From assembly GCF_001613365.1 (NCBI RefSeq), contig NZ_BDCF01000002.1, positions 1 through 64,000 of the forward strand: DNA of 64,000 nt. Reading direction: 5' to 3'. The position numbers and the translations under genes are program-made. The notes beneath the pieces were generated by a model, which saw nothing but the letters and a program-made list of their open reading frames with translations, was not told the DNA's origin and did not search any database. Positions 36,662 to 44,828 of this stretch are shown in pieces (position 1 is the first letter of the stretch; every line of letters begins with the position of its first letter). Source of the DNA: Nocardia xishanensis NBRC 101358. Its GTDB lineage: Bacteria; Actinomycetota; Actinomycetes; Mycobacteriales; Mycobacteriaceae.

Positions 36662-37237
36662 ATGGTGCCACGTCGAAGCTATGACCACTTCTGCGCCGTC
36701 AGCCGCGCACTCGATGTCGTCGGCGACCGGTGGACGCTGCTGGTGGTCCGCGAACTGTCGTCGGGTCCGCGCCGCTACAGCGATCTGTTCGCGGACCTGC
36801 CGGGCATCAGCACCGACGTGCTGGCCGCCCGGCTCAAAGATCTGGAGCGCGACGGCATCCTCACTCGCCGCCGCGTCGGCCCGCGTGCGGCCACCGCGGT
36901 CTACGAACTCACCGAGTCCGGCCTCGGGCTGCGACAGGTCCTCGACGCGCTATCGGCTTGGGGCGCACCGCTGCTCGGTGAACGAGGCCCGACCGACGCC
37001 GTCCGCGCGCACTGGTTCGCCCTGCCGCTGGGTCGCGCGGTCGCCGAGCTGATCCCCGAAGGGATCGTCACCGTCCACATCGGCGAGACCACGTTCCACT
37101 ACGTGATGACCGGCGCGGGCATCAGCCACCATGACGGCCCCGCCGAGGACCCCGACCTCGAACTCCACCTCGACTTGGCCGCCGCGACCGAGGTGGTCAT
37201 GGGCACGCGCTCGTTGGCAGAGCCCGCGCAGCGTTAA
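36662..37237 (+). CDS. HxlR-family regulator with SCP2-like tail
   Basis: 191 residues from ATG 36662 (GTG 36665 also possible). Winged helix of the HxlR type: LDVVGDRWTLLVVRELSSGP, then FADLPGISTDVLAARLKDLE. The C-terminal 80 residues (AVRAHWFALPLGRAVAELIP, TFHYVMTGAGISHHDG) are of the SCP2/sterol-binding-like kind found fused to some HxlR proteins, and may sense a hydrophobic ligand. Its stop TAA overlaps the stop of the convergent deaminase gene (TTAA). Twin dyads upstream suggest autoregulation. Confidence 0.88.
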   Translation: MVPRRSYDHFCAVSRALDVVGDRWTLLVVRELSSGPRRYSDLFADLPGISTDVLAARLKDLERDGILTRRRVGPRAATAVYELTESGLGLRQVLDALSAWGAPLLGERGPTDAVRAHWFALPLGRAVAELIPEGIVTVHIGETTFHYVMTGAGISHHDGPAEDPDLELHLDLAAATEVVMGTRSLAEPAQR

Positions 37238-37740
37238 CCGCCGGTCGGGGCGCCCGCGACGCGCCGCTCGCCGCCGTTGCGTTCCTGCCAGAGGCGGTAG
37301 ACCCCGACTGCATCCTCGTGCGGCGCATGGCGCATGGGCAGGCGGCGCTGGTCCCATGGCTTGCCGAACTCGTCGTAGAAAGTGTTGAGCTCGAAGTACC
37401 TTCGGTCGTCGACGTAGTGCGGTTCATAGGCGTCGCGGGTGGTGAGGAAGACGACCTCGTCGGGGGAGCAGTAGTACAGCGCTCCCAGGCACATCGGACA
37501 GGGCAGGGCCAGGATGTAAACGGTTGCGCCCGTAAGATGTTCGGTGCCGAGCGCCGTGCAGGCCTCGCGGATGGCGAGGATCTCCGCGTGGGCGGTGGGG
37601 TCGCCGGTCTGGGCGACCTTGTTCGGGCTCTCCGCCAAGACTCGGCCGTCCCGGACGATGACGGTCGCGAAGGGCCGCCCGCCCTCGGTGACGTTGCGGC
37701 GCGCGAGATCGATGGTGCGCTGTGCGAAATCCGTTGCTAT
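37234..37740 (-). CDS. Nucleoside (CMP/dCMP-type) deaminase, apparent ATA start
   Basis: The zinc deaminase core is complete: TAHAEILAI (zinc His51 and Glu53) and PCPMC (Cys81, Cys84), then LYYCSPDEVVFLTTRDAYEP. It resembles guanine deaminase and related enzymes. Without upstream extension the only standard start is TTG 37638, which would remove the first strand; the frame continues in phase upstream through ATDFAQRTIDLARRNVTEGG then RPFATVIVRDGRVLAES, conserved in the family, to ATA at 37740-37738, which stands at a start's position behind GAGAAG. No ATG, GTG or TTG exists in this stretch. I therefore annotate 168 residues. It lies ten bases after cynS. Confidence 0.75.
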   Translation of the reverse strand: MATDFAQRTIDLARRNVTEGGRPFATVIVRDGRVLAESPNKVAQTGDPTAHAEILAIREACTALGTEHLTGATVYILALPCPMCLGALYYCSPDEVVFLTTRDAYEPHYVDDRRYFELNTFYDEFGKPWDQRRLPMRHAPHEDAVGVYRLWQERNGGERRVAGAPTGG

Positions 37741-37750
37741 TCCTCGCTTC

Positions 37751-38221
37751 TCAGAACGGTTCGGTGGGCAGATACTTGCCGTCGAGAGTGATCACGGCGC
37801 GTTCGCCGCCTTCCGGGTCGGCGACCTTGCGCACGTCGAGTTTGAAATTGATCGCGCTGATGATGCCGTCGCCGAACTGCTCGTGCACCAGCGCTTTGAG
37901 GGTTGTGCCGTAGACCTGCAACATCTCGTAGAAGCGGTAGATCGTCGGATCGGTCGGGACTCCGCCGGGAATGGACCCGCGGGTCGGGATAGTTTGCAGC
38001 AGCTTCGCCGCGTCGTCGTCCATGCCCAGCAGCTCGGCGACCGCCGTTGCGGCGTCGCGCGGAAGGGCGTGCTGGCCCAGCACCGCGGCGGTGACGAAGG
38101 CGACCGACAGCCCGGCGGCGTCGGCGATCTGCTGCCAAGTGAGGTCCTTGGTGATCTTCGCGTCCACCGCCGCGGCGGCCAAGACCTGGCGGGCGGTGGG
38201 ATCGAATTGTGCGTGCACCAT
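37751..38221 (-). CDS. cynS: Cyanate hydratase (cyanase)
   Basis: 156 residues, the family length. The catalytic triad sits at the same positions as in the Escherichia coli enzyme: Arg96 and Glu99 in [11 protein letters not shown] and Ser122 in [14 protein letters not shown]. The N-terminal half is the helical dimer domain ([20 protein letters not shown]). It decomposes cyanate with bicarbonate to ammonia and two CO2. It follows the carbonic anhydrase gene by 64 bases on the same strand, as in the classic cyn operon. Confidence 0.96.
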   Translation of the reverse strand: MVHAQFDPTARQVLAAAAVDAKITKDLTWQQIADAAGLSVAFVTAAVLGQHALPRDAATAVAELLGMDDDAAKLLQTIPTRGSIPGGVPTDPTIYRFYEMLQVYGTTLKALVHEQFGDGIISAINFKLDVRKVADPEGGERAVITLDGKYLPTEPF

Positions 38222-38285
38222 GGTGGGTTCCTTTCTGGTCGAACGGCCTGGAAGGTCAGGGCCGCTTCGGTTTTCGTGTGGGAGA

Positions 38286-38864
38286 TCAGGTAGTCGGCAC
38301 GCTGTCGGTATCCGAGCCGTCGAGGACGGTGATCGCGCCGGTGCCGATGTCGAATACCCATCCCTCGACGGTCAGATCGCCCGCCGTGACCGCGCGGGCA
38401 ACCGACGGGTGACCCGTCAGGTCGGCCAGCTGCGCGAGGACGTTCGCTCGCACGAGCGTCGCGACGGAGACGCCCGAGGCGGCGGAGCCCGCGTGCCGCA
38501 ACCACTCGGCGAGCATCGGTGTCGCGCTCAGTTCGCGACCTTCGGCCAGGGCGGTCATCGCGCCGCAGCCGGAATGGCCGCACACTACGATGCGCGAGAC
38601 GCCGAGCACGGCGACGGCGTACTCGATGCTGGCCGTCACCCCGTCGGTATCCGGGTAGGCGGGAACCAGATTCCCCGCGGTGCGGATCACGAAGAGCTCG
38701 CCGGGCTCACTGTTCGTAACCAGCTCCGGAACCACACGCGCGTCGGAACATCCGATGTACAGCGTCTCGGGTCGGTGCCTCGTCGCCAAGCGGGCGAAGA
38801 GCTCCGCCTTGGCGGGGAAGACATCGCGCTGGAAACTCGCGACGCCGGCGGCGAGGTCGTGCAT
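38286..38864 (-). CDS. cynT: Beta-carbonic anhydrase
   Basis: 192 residues from ATG 38864, with AAGGGAG upstream. Zinc ligands are Cys39 (with Asp41 and Arg43, in [11 protein letters not shown]), His97 and Cys100 ([11 protein letters not shown]). It hydrates CO2 to bicarbonate, which cyanase consumes; coupling the two enzymes prevents bicarbonate loss. The position directly upstream of cynS supports the cynT name. A longer frame adds an unconserved tail. Confidence 0.93.
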   Translation of the reverse strand: MHDLAAGVASFQRDVFPAKAELFARLATRHRPETLYIGCSDARVVPELVTNSEPGELFVIRTAGNLVPAYPDTDGVTASIEYAVAVLGVSRIVVCGHSGCGAMTALAEGRELSATPMLAEWLRHAGSAASGVSVATLVRANVLAQLADLTGHPSVARAVTAGDLTVEGWVFDIGTGAITVLDGSDTDSVPTT

Positions 38865-39059
38865 GGATCGCTCCCTTCGGTAAGCCCTGACGAATCCACC
38901 ATGCACAACCTGCGGCTATAGCGTCCAAGACGCAGTTCCCATGCCTACGATTGCTCACACCAATAGTTGCGCGGGCGGTGGAGCGCTCACACCACCTCCG
39001 CTGATGTCACCGCACGGCCGCGCTTTCCCAACCGGCCTGCGAGATAGGCTGTGGCGGCT

Positions 39060-39533
39060 ATGAGCAGCCGCCACGAGGTCACGCACCGAATCGATCAAGT
39101 GTTCACCGGCTCTCGGCCGCTCACCGAGGAAGAACTCGCACCGCCGAGCATCGACGCGCCGTACGTCATCGCGCACTTCCACGGCCGCTCGCGGGCGGAC
39201 ATCGACCGCTCGAGCTTTCTACCCGGCCTGCACATGGAAGACTTCACGTACATGACCGCGCAGGCCGTCGAGTACTACCTCCCGGCGGTGCTGAAGCTGA
39301 TGCTGATCCAGCCGTACGACTTCGAACTCTGGATCCATCTCAGCGGCTTCCTCGGCAGTGCGCGACGCGAGGACGAGACGACGCTGCGCGGCCTGCGCCC
39401 CGAACAGCACACGGCGATCGCGGACTGGCTCGAGTTCCTGTCCCGCGAGATCGACGAGGGATTCGGAGTCGATCGCAAGGACGCCACGAAACTGGCGCGG
39501 CTCTATCGGCAGCTCGCGAACGCCGCGACGTAG
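39060..39533 (+). CDS. Hypothetical protein (DUF6714-like, uncertain)
   Basis: 157 residues from ATG 39060. Predicted all-helical with hydrophobic stretches (YYLPAVLKLMLIQPYDFELW, IHLSGFLGSA) and a conserved-looking acidic/aromatic pattern (LHMEDFTYMTAQAVEYY). Similar short helical proteins are scattered in bacteria as DUFs; the named family is a guess. No signal peptide. It is divergent from cynT, sharing a 195-base gap. Confidence 0.65.
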   Translation: MSSRHEVTHRIDQVFTGSRPLTEEELAPPSIDAPYVIAHFHGRSRADIDRSSFLPGLHMEDFTYMTAQAVEYYLPAVLKLMLIQPYDFELWIHLSGFLGSARREDETTLRGLRPEQHTAIADWLEFLSREIDEGFGVDRKDATKLARLYRQLANAAT

Positions 39534-39790
39534 CCAAGGCGCCCGGGCGTTCTGCGGATGGTCGGGAATGGAAGCTGGCCAGATTCTTCCAGATCGCAAG
39601 TACGCCAGATGAAGTCGAGCACGAAGTACCCGTCCCACCGGCCGCTTGGAGATCGGCGGCCTCGACCCTCCCCGTCCGGGCATTTTCGACGGCGGTAGTT
39701 GCTGTCGAGAGTGGGGGATGGTGTGTGCCGGAACCGGTTCGAGCCTATCGGCTGAGCGACGCGGACGGTCGACGGCCGCAACCGCCAGAT

Positions 39791-39822
39791 TTCTTGACCT
39801 GTAGGACAAGAACGTTTAGGGT
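39791..39822 (+). promoter_or_regulatory. TetR promoter and operator, copy 1
   Basis: TTGACC (39794-39799), 17 bases, TAGGGT (39817-39822), then seven bases to the ATG, a leaderless arrangement. TTCTTG and CAAGAA at 39791-39796 and 39807-39812 form a dyad over the -35 and spacer. The core TTGACCTGTAG-NN-CAAGAA recurs upstream of the SDR gene (40444-40465). Confidence 0.85.
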
Positions 39823-39829
39823 TCTTCGC

Positions 39830-40405
39830 ATGGGCAGGCCGCGGAACTTCGAAACCGATACCGTGGTCGAGCGCGCGATGGAGGAGTTCTGGACCCACGG
39901 GTACGCGGGAACCTCTCCCGCGCAACTCGCCGAGGCCACCGGCGTCGGCAAGGGCAGCCTGTACCACACGTTCGGCAGTAAACGGCAGCTGTTCGACCTG
40001 GCATTGGCCCGCTACGGGCGAATGGGAGTGGAGCAAGCCGAAGAGTTGCTGTTCCAACCGGGAAGCACCCGCGAACGCATCGGAGCGTACCTGCGTGAGA
40101 CCGTGGATTCCGATGTCGCACAGCCGGTTCGGCGTGGCTGCATGGTCGTGAACACGGCCGCCGAGCTCGGTGGCCACGACGAGGAGATCACCCGAGCCCT
40201 GCGTGGCATCGAGGAGCGCATCGTCGCGGTGCTGGCCGCCCGGATCGAACAGGGCCGACGCGACGGCGACGTCGGTCCCGGCGTCGATGCGCAGGCTACG
40301 GCCGAGTTCCTGCTCAACACCAGCGCCGGCCTGCGCACCATGGCCAAGACTCGCGACGCAGAAGCTCTGTATCGCATCATCGACGTCGCCCTCACCGCCT
40401 TCTGA
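39830..40405 (+). CDS. TetR-family regulator of an SDR gene
   Basis: 191 residues from ATG 39830. Helix-turn-helix at about 25-60 (SPAQLAEATGVGKGSLYHTF then GSKRQLFDLALAR). C-terminal domain of the TetR_C_11/16-like kind (GCMVVNTAAELGGHDEEI is the conserved block of this subgroup). Promoter is leaderless and carries the operator described at 39791. The same sequence precedes the SDR gene 71 bases downstream, so this protein represses both. Confidence 0.9.
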   Translation: MGRPRNFETDTVVERAMEEFWTHGYAGTSPAQLAEATGVGKGSLYHTFGSKRQLFDLALARYGRMGVEQAEELLFQPGSTRERIGAYLRETVDSDVAQPVRRGCMVVNTAAELGGHDEEITRALRGIEERIVAVLAARIEQGRRDGDVGPGVDAQATAEFLLNTSAGLRTMAKTRDAEALYRIIDVALTAF

Positions 40406-40443
40406 CTCATTCGCCACGGTGCGATGGCTCTCGTATACCCGAA

Positions 40444-40465
40444 TTTTTGACCTGTAGTTCAAGAA
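40444..40465 (+). promoter_or_regulatory. TetR operator, copy 2, before the SDR gene
   Basis: A 22-base site that repeats the 39791-39812 operator: TTGACCTGTAG at 40447-40457, two different bases, CAAGAA at 40460-40465. It ends 11 bases before the SDR ATG and overlaps the start of its ribosome binding site. Confidence 0.85.
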
Positions 40466-40476
40466 AGGAAATCTCC

Positions 40477-41265
40477 ATGGATCTCGAATTGACCGGCAAG
40501 ACCGCGGTCGTCACCGGAGCGAGCCGCGGCATCGGCCTTGCCGTCGCCGAGACCTTGTCCGCCGCGGGCGCACGCGTGGTCGGCGCCGCCCGGACCATCA
40601 CACCCGAACTCGAAAAGGCCACCGTGGCTACCGTTTCGGTGGACTTGAGCTCGCAAGACGGCGCGACCGCGCTCGTGGATGCCGCGCTGGAGGAACTCGG
40701 CGGCATCGACATCCTGATCAACAACGTCGGTGGCGGCGACCCCGACCAACTGACGCTGGGCGGGTTCCTCGACAGTACCGACGATCAGTGGCGGCACTTG
40801 CTGGATGTCAACCTGTTCAGCGCCGTCTGGGCGACCCGCGCCGCCCTGCCCAGCCTGCTCGACCGTCGCGGCGCCATCGTGAACGTCTCCTCGATCAACG
40901 CGCACCTCCCGTCCGCCGGGCCGGTCGGCTACAGCGAGGCAAAGGCCGCGCTCACCGCCTTCGGCAAGCGCCTGAGCGAGGAGTTCGGTCCGCGGGGAGT
41001 CCGCGTCAACACGGTCTCACCCGGCGTGGTCGGTACCCGGATCTGGCGCGGTTCCGAATGGGTGGGCGCGAAGCTCGCTGCGGAACAGGGCATCTCGCAA
41101 GAACAGTTGCTGGCGGCGCTGCCGGACCAGTTCGGCATCGCCTCGGGCCGAATCTCCGAGCCCGAAGAGGTCGCGGCCCTCGTGACGTTCCTGGTCTCGG
41201 GCAAGGCCGCCAACATCGTCGGAGCCGACATCGTCATCGACGGCGGGACCATCAAGACGAGCTGA
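40477..41265 (+). CDS. Short-chain dehydrogenase/reductase
   Basis: 262 residues from ATG 40477, behind AAAGGAA. Classical SDR: VVTGASRGIGLAVAE (TGxxxGxG), NNVGGG where NNAG is usual, Ser in NVSSINAHLP, Y-x-x-x-K as YSEAKAAL, and the C-terminal IVIDGGTIKTS. Cofactor not certain. It is controlled by the TetR immediately upstream through a shared operator and probably reduces a carbonyl compound that the regulator recognises. Confidence 0.9.
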   Translation: MDLELTGKTAVVTGASRGIGLAVAETLSAAGARVVGAARTITPELEKATVATVSVDLSSQDGATALVDAALEELGGIDILINNVGGGDPDQLTLGGFLDSTDDQWRHLLDVNLFSAVWATRAALPSLLDRRGAIVNVSSINAHLPSAGPVGYSEAKAALTAFGKRLSEEFGPRGVRVNTVSPGVVGTRIWRGSEWVGAKLAAEQGISQEQLLAALPDQFGIASGRISEPEEVAALVTFLVSGKAANIVGADIVIDGGTIKTS

Positions 41266-41854
41266 TCCGACAGTCTGCATCGGGACAAGACCCGGCCCGC
41301 GCGTCGACCACGACCTTCACCGGTCAGGTTGCGGTCGCGTGGGTTCGGGGTCGGCCCCAGCGCTGCCGGCGTTCGCTGCGGGTGGACGGGCCGGGGACGG
41401 TCTTCGGGGTCGACGGGGAGCTGGTCGACGGAGCGATCTGGTCGGGCGTGACCTGAGCAGCGCCGACTGGCGGGTGGAACAGATCCTGGTGCGGACGGAC
41501 GGAACCAGGGAGGACGCGCTGCGGATCACGGCCATGGTCGAGGCGGACGGCGACTACGCGATCGACGATGCGCCGGAAGGGAATCCGGTCGGCCTCGGCG
41601 AGGTCGTGACCACCTGGGCGGACCAGCATGGTCAGTGGGATCTGGCCCTCGTCCGCCTCGGCGTCGCGGGGTGAGGATCTACACTTTCGCCGCGGCCTGT
41701 CGCGGGTGCGCTGGTCGTTTTCCGTACACCGACCGCACGGCCGAGATCGCAGGACGACGGCGAGGTTAGCCGCCCTGGTGTGACGGTCTCAATTGGTTCT
41801 GGCTATCGGGTTTTTCGGTAGTGGTCCGGCTGCTGGTGTCACTAGGGTCGTCCT
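41266..41854. other. Gap with a frameshifted coding remnant
   Basis: 589 bases. The plus strand at about 41385-41674 codes for LRVDGPGTVFGVDGELVDGA then IWSGV, and after a frame change at about 41450 for LSSADWRVEQILVRTDGTRE, ALRITAMVEADGDYAIDDAP and GEVVTTWADQHGQWDLALV to a stop at 41674. The amino-acid composition looks genuine, so this is probably a degraded small gene of unknown family. Confidence 0.35.
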
Positions 41855-42601
41855 GTGACTCTGCTCGTGCACCTGACACCGGAGAAGAACGCTCGGCGAA
41901 TCCGCCGCGCGGGCATCACCGCCAGTAGCTCTGGACGCGGGGTGTTCTGCATGCCGGTGATGCCGTCCTACGTGCTGTCGCATCAATGGTTGCGCGAACT
42001 GCGCCGCGGCGGGCAGCGGCTGATCGTCGCGGTGGACTTCCGAGTACCCGACGACGAACCGGTCCTCGTCGGACACTATCGCACAGCAGCGACGGGAATG
42101 ACTGCGGCCGAGGCTGTTTCGGTCATTCTTCACGCCGAGGACGCGCGTGGGTACGAGATCGTCGTACCTCGCTCGATCGCAGCCGCCGAACTGCATCGGG
42201 TTCGGCTCGTGCGGCAGGTGACGGGGTGGCGGTATCACCCGGACGCGCACGGTCGGCGGCCCTGCGCGTGTCCAGCGTGCTTGGCCCGCGGTGAATTCAA
42301 GGCCGCCGACCTTCGTCGCCGATTCGCCACAGAACCCCCACAGCTCACGAAGCCTCAATTGCTGGACCGACTGCGCAACGCGGACAACGACGACGAACTG
42401 ATCGACGCACTCTACGACCTGGGTAGCAGGAGCCGCGGCGACGTCGCCGACATCGCGCACCTCGTCGACCATCCCAACCCGGACGTCCGCTACGCCCTCG
42501 CCTCGGCGCTGCACAGGTACCGCGGCGGCGAAGCCCGCCGACTCCTGGTGCGCTTGGCCGCCGACCCGGATCTCGAAGTGCGTGATGCGGCGACGGCCTG
42601 A
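41855..42601 (+). CDS. Putative ART-fold domain fused to HEAT repeats
   Basis: 248 residues from GTG 41855. The N-terminal 120 residues look like an ADP-ribosyltransferase-type fold: LVHLTPEKNARRIRRAGI (His6), GVFCMPVMPSYVLSHQW (Tyr39) and YEIVVPRSIAAAELHRV (Glu101), in the order and spacing of H-Y-E transferases such as KptA-like or PARP-like proteins. A Cys cluster (Cys137, Cys139, Cys142; RPCACPAC) follows. Residues about 165-248 form two HEAT repeats (LVDHPNPDVRYALASALHRY and RLLVRLAADPDLEVRDAATA). HEAT modules usually bind protein or nucleic acid. Enzyme activity is unproven; the fold call is by eye. Confidence 0.6.
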   Translation: MTLLVHLTPEKNARRIRRAGITASSSGRGVFCMPVMPSYVLSHQWLRELRRGGQRLIVAVDFRVPDDEPVLVGHYRTAATGMTAAEAVSVILHAEDARGYEIVVPRSIAAAELHRVRLVRQVTGWRYHPDAHGRRPCACPACLARGEFKAADLRRRFATEPPQLTKPQLLDRLRNADNDDELIDALYDLGSRSRGDVADIAHLVDHPNPDVRYALASALHRYRGGEARRLLVRLAADPDLEVRDAATA

Positions 42602-43008
42602 CCGTCGCGATCCGCGCGAAGCACCGGATATGGCGTGGGCCCGTGGCTGGGCTGTCCTGCGCGCCCTCGGCCTGATCCGGACCGGGCAGAACGGCAGGCG
42701 TGGTCTGCGCGGCGGCAAACCGACCTGGGAGCCGGCAGGCTACGCCACGCTCGGGCGGGTCCTGTTGATTACGCGAGCCCAACGGTGAAACGTGCTGGTG
42801 GGCGGAGGGTCGGCTCTCAGCGGGCTTGCGGATAGCCGATTTCGGAGATGTCTCGGGCCAGGTCCGCCAGGGTGACCTCGACGTTCAACGACGATACGAG
42901 TTCCTCGTCCAGCGGGACGAGCCAAGACGCGGCAGGTGAATATGCCAGCGCACCAGTACGGGATTCCGGACCGCGTGGCAGATCGATTCGGCGGGATGTC
43001 GACGGGGT
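42602..43008. pseudogene. Gap with tails of two lost genes
   Basis: 407 bases. Plus strand 42625-42788: DMAWARGWAVLRALGLIRTG, GKPTWEPAGYATLGRVLL and a stop, a good likeness of the C-terminal end of an APH-type phosphotransferase. Minus strand about 42990-42817: LAYSPAASWLVPLDEELVSS, LNVEVTLADLARDISEIGYP and a stop, unrecognised and without a start. Both look like remnants. Confidence 0.4.
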
Positions 43009-43893
43009 TCAGTTCGACCGCGCGGCGTTCTCGATGATCGCGGTGAATGCCCGCGCGGCGGCCGAATGGTAGGCGGTTGCGCGCCGCAGCAATACCACGG
43101 TCCGGGTGGGCAAGGCGGGCGTCGAGTCGATGGGAACCAGGTCCGGGTGTGCGCGGGTGATCGCATCGGGCAGGACGGTGGCGAGCGAACCGCGGCGCAC
43201 GAATTCGACAAGTGCTCCAATGGAATTGGCTTCCACCACGATGCTCGGCGTGCTGCGGCTTTCCTCGAAGTAGGCATCGATGTGCGTTCTGGTCGCGAAA
43301 TCGCGCGTGAGCAGCGCCAGCGGATACCGCGCCAGCCGCGCGACAGGCAGTGGCCTCGCGCGTCCGGCCAGGGCGTGCGTCTTTCCGGCCACCAAGCTGA
43401 GGCGTTCGGTGAACAACGCGACGCTCTCGACCCCGGCGGCATGGGCGCCCGCGAAGGCGATACCGAGATCGACACGGTCGGCGAGCAAGTCGGCCTCGAT
43501 CCGGTCCTGGGTCGTCTCGACGACGGTGAGCGTGACACCCGGGTACGCGGCGTGGAACTCGTGCACGAGCGGACCGATGAAATAGGCGGTGAACGTCGGC
43601 GTCATCGCCACCCGGAGCTGGCCGCGGGACAGATCCTGCACATCGTGGATCGCGCGCTCACCGGCATCGAGATCGCGCAGCGCGAGCCGGGCGTGATACG
43701 CGTACGCCTCGCCGGCCTCGGTCAGCCGTACGGCACGACCGGAGCGATCGAGCAGCTGCACCGCGAGCGTCCGCTCGAGCTGCTTGATCTGCTGCGACAG
43801 CGTCGGCTGCGACACGTGGAGGAACTCCGCCGCGCGGGTGAAGTTGCGGTGATCGGCGACCGCGAGCAGATACCGGATATGGCGCAGCTCCAT
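43009..43893 (-). CDS. cynR: CynR-like LysR regulator
   Basis: 294 residues from ATG 43893. It follows CynR of the cyanate operon closely: MELRHIRYLLAVADHRNFTR, EFLHVSQPTLSQQIKQLERT, the linker RAIHDVQDLSRGQLRVAMTP, TFTAYFIGPL, and VVEANSIGALVEFVRRGSLA. CynR activates cynTS in response to cyanate. The target genes cynT and cynS lie about 4 kb away on the same strand instead of next door, with a TetR/SDR pair and the HEAT protein between, so the pairing is by sequence rather than by adjacency. The GTG/ATG alternatives upstream are not conserved. Confidence 0.85.
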   Translation of the reverse strand: MELRHIRYLLAVADHRNFTRAAEFLHVSQPTLSQQIKQLERTLAVQLLDRSGRAVRLTEAGEAYAYHARLALRDLDAGERAIHDVQDLSRGQLRVAMTPTFTAYFIGPLVHEFHAAYPGVTLTVVETTQDRIEADLLADRVDLGIAFAGAHAAGVESVALFTERLSLVAGKTHALAGRARPLPVARLARYPLALLTRDFATRTHIDAYFEESRSTPSIVVEANSIGALVEFVRRGSLATVLPDAITRAHPDLVPIDSTPALPTRTVVLLRRATAYHSAAARAFTAIIENAARSN

Positions 43894-43902
43894 GAACGAA
43901 CT

Positions 43903-43917
43903 ATAGATGCTTTCTAT
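43903..43917. promoter_or_regulatory. Dyad upstream of cynR
   Basis: ATAGA-TGCTT-TCTAT, ten bases before the cynR ATG. It fits a LysR-type recognition site, probably for autoregulation. A matching site near cynT was looked for in 38865-39059 and not seen with certainty. Confidence 0.5.
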
Positions 43918-44004
43918 CGCGACCATGGGATCTACGTCTTGGGCACTATCGCGATTCCTGGGCATGGTGGGGACATCGGCAATGCCCTAGTCAGGAGTTC
44001 TCCA

Positions 44005-44753
44005 TTGATCCAGCGTCACCGTCGAATCGTCCTGGCGACGGCCGCAATGGCTTTCGCGATCGTAGGCTGCACGGCCGATCCTCTCACCGACCGGACCGTG
44101 CCACCGGTCGACCGTCCCGGCGCCTTCGCCGCGGAGCCGCCGCCGGTGCGCGCTTCCCGCGACCCGGCACTCGGACCGCAGTTGGTGCAGGCGGCCTCGG
44201 CCGACGACGCGGAAGGGGTGCGCGAGCTCATCGCCGGTGGGGCTGATCTCGAGTTCCGCGGCGACCGCGATCGCACTCCGCTCATCGCGGCCACGAAGAA
44301 CCGGGCCTCCGCCGCGGCTCGGGCACTGATCGAGGCGGGCGCCGACGTCAACGCCAAGGACGACATGGAAGATTCGGCCTACCTCTACGCGGGCGCCGAA
44401 GGAATCGATGACATCCTCGAACTCACCCTGCGCCACGGCGCCGACGTGCGCAGCGTGAACCGCTACGGTGGCACCGCTTTGATCCCGGCATGCGAACACG
44501 GCTACCTCGGCACGGTGCGGCTGTTGATCGATGCCGGCGTCGACGTCGACCACGTCAACGAGCCGGGCTGGACCGCGATGCACGAGGCGTCGTCTACGGA
44601 GACGGATCCGAGCGCTACGAGCGAGTCGTGACCGCGCTGCTCGACGCGGGCGCCGACGCCTCGATCCGCGACGCGTCCGGCCGCACCGCTCTCGACAATG
44701 CTCAGCGGCGTGGGCAAACCGCGATCGTCTCGATCCTCGAGGCACGGAATTGA
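44005..44753 (+). pseudogene. Ankyrin-repeat lipoprotein with a frameshift
   Basis: Begins at TTG 44005, behind AGGAG at 43993-43997. A lipoprotein signal (VLATAAMAFAIVGC, lipobox Cys) precedes five ankyrin repeats, for example LIEAGADVNAKDDMEDSAYL and LRHGADVRSVNRYGGTALIP. At 44587-44589 one G seems lost (GCGTCGTC where GCGGTCGTC restores the frame), so the reading frame ends at 44631 as 208 residues; in the other frame VVYGDGSERYERVVTALLDA then SIRDASGRTALDNAQRRGQT finishes the protein at 44753. Either a real lesion or a sequencing error. With the repair the product is about 249 residues. Confidence 0.75.
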
Positions 44754-44828
44754 CCGAGAACGCTTTCGAATCTGTCCCCGAGAGCTAGTGAACGGCGGGG
44801 TCCCTGACCGCTGATGGACGACCGGAGG

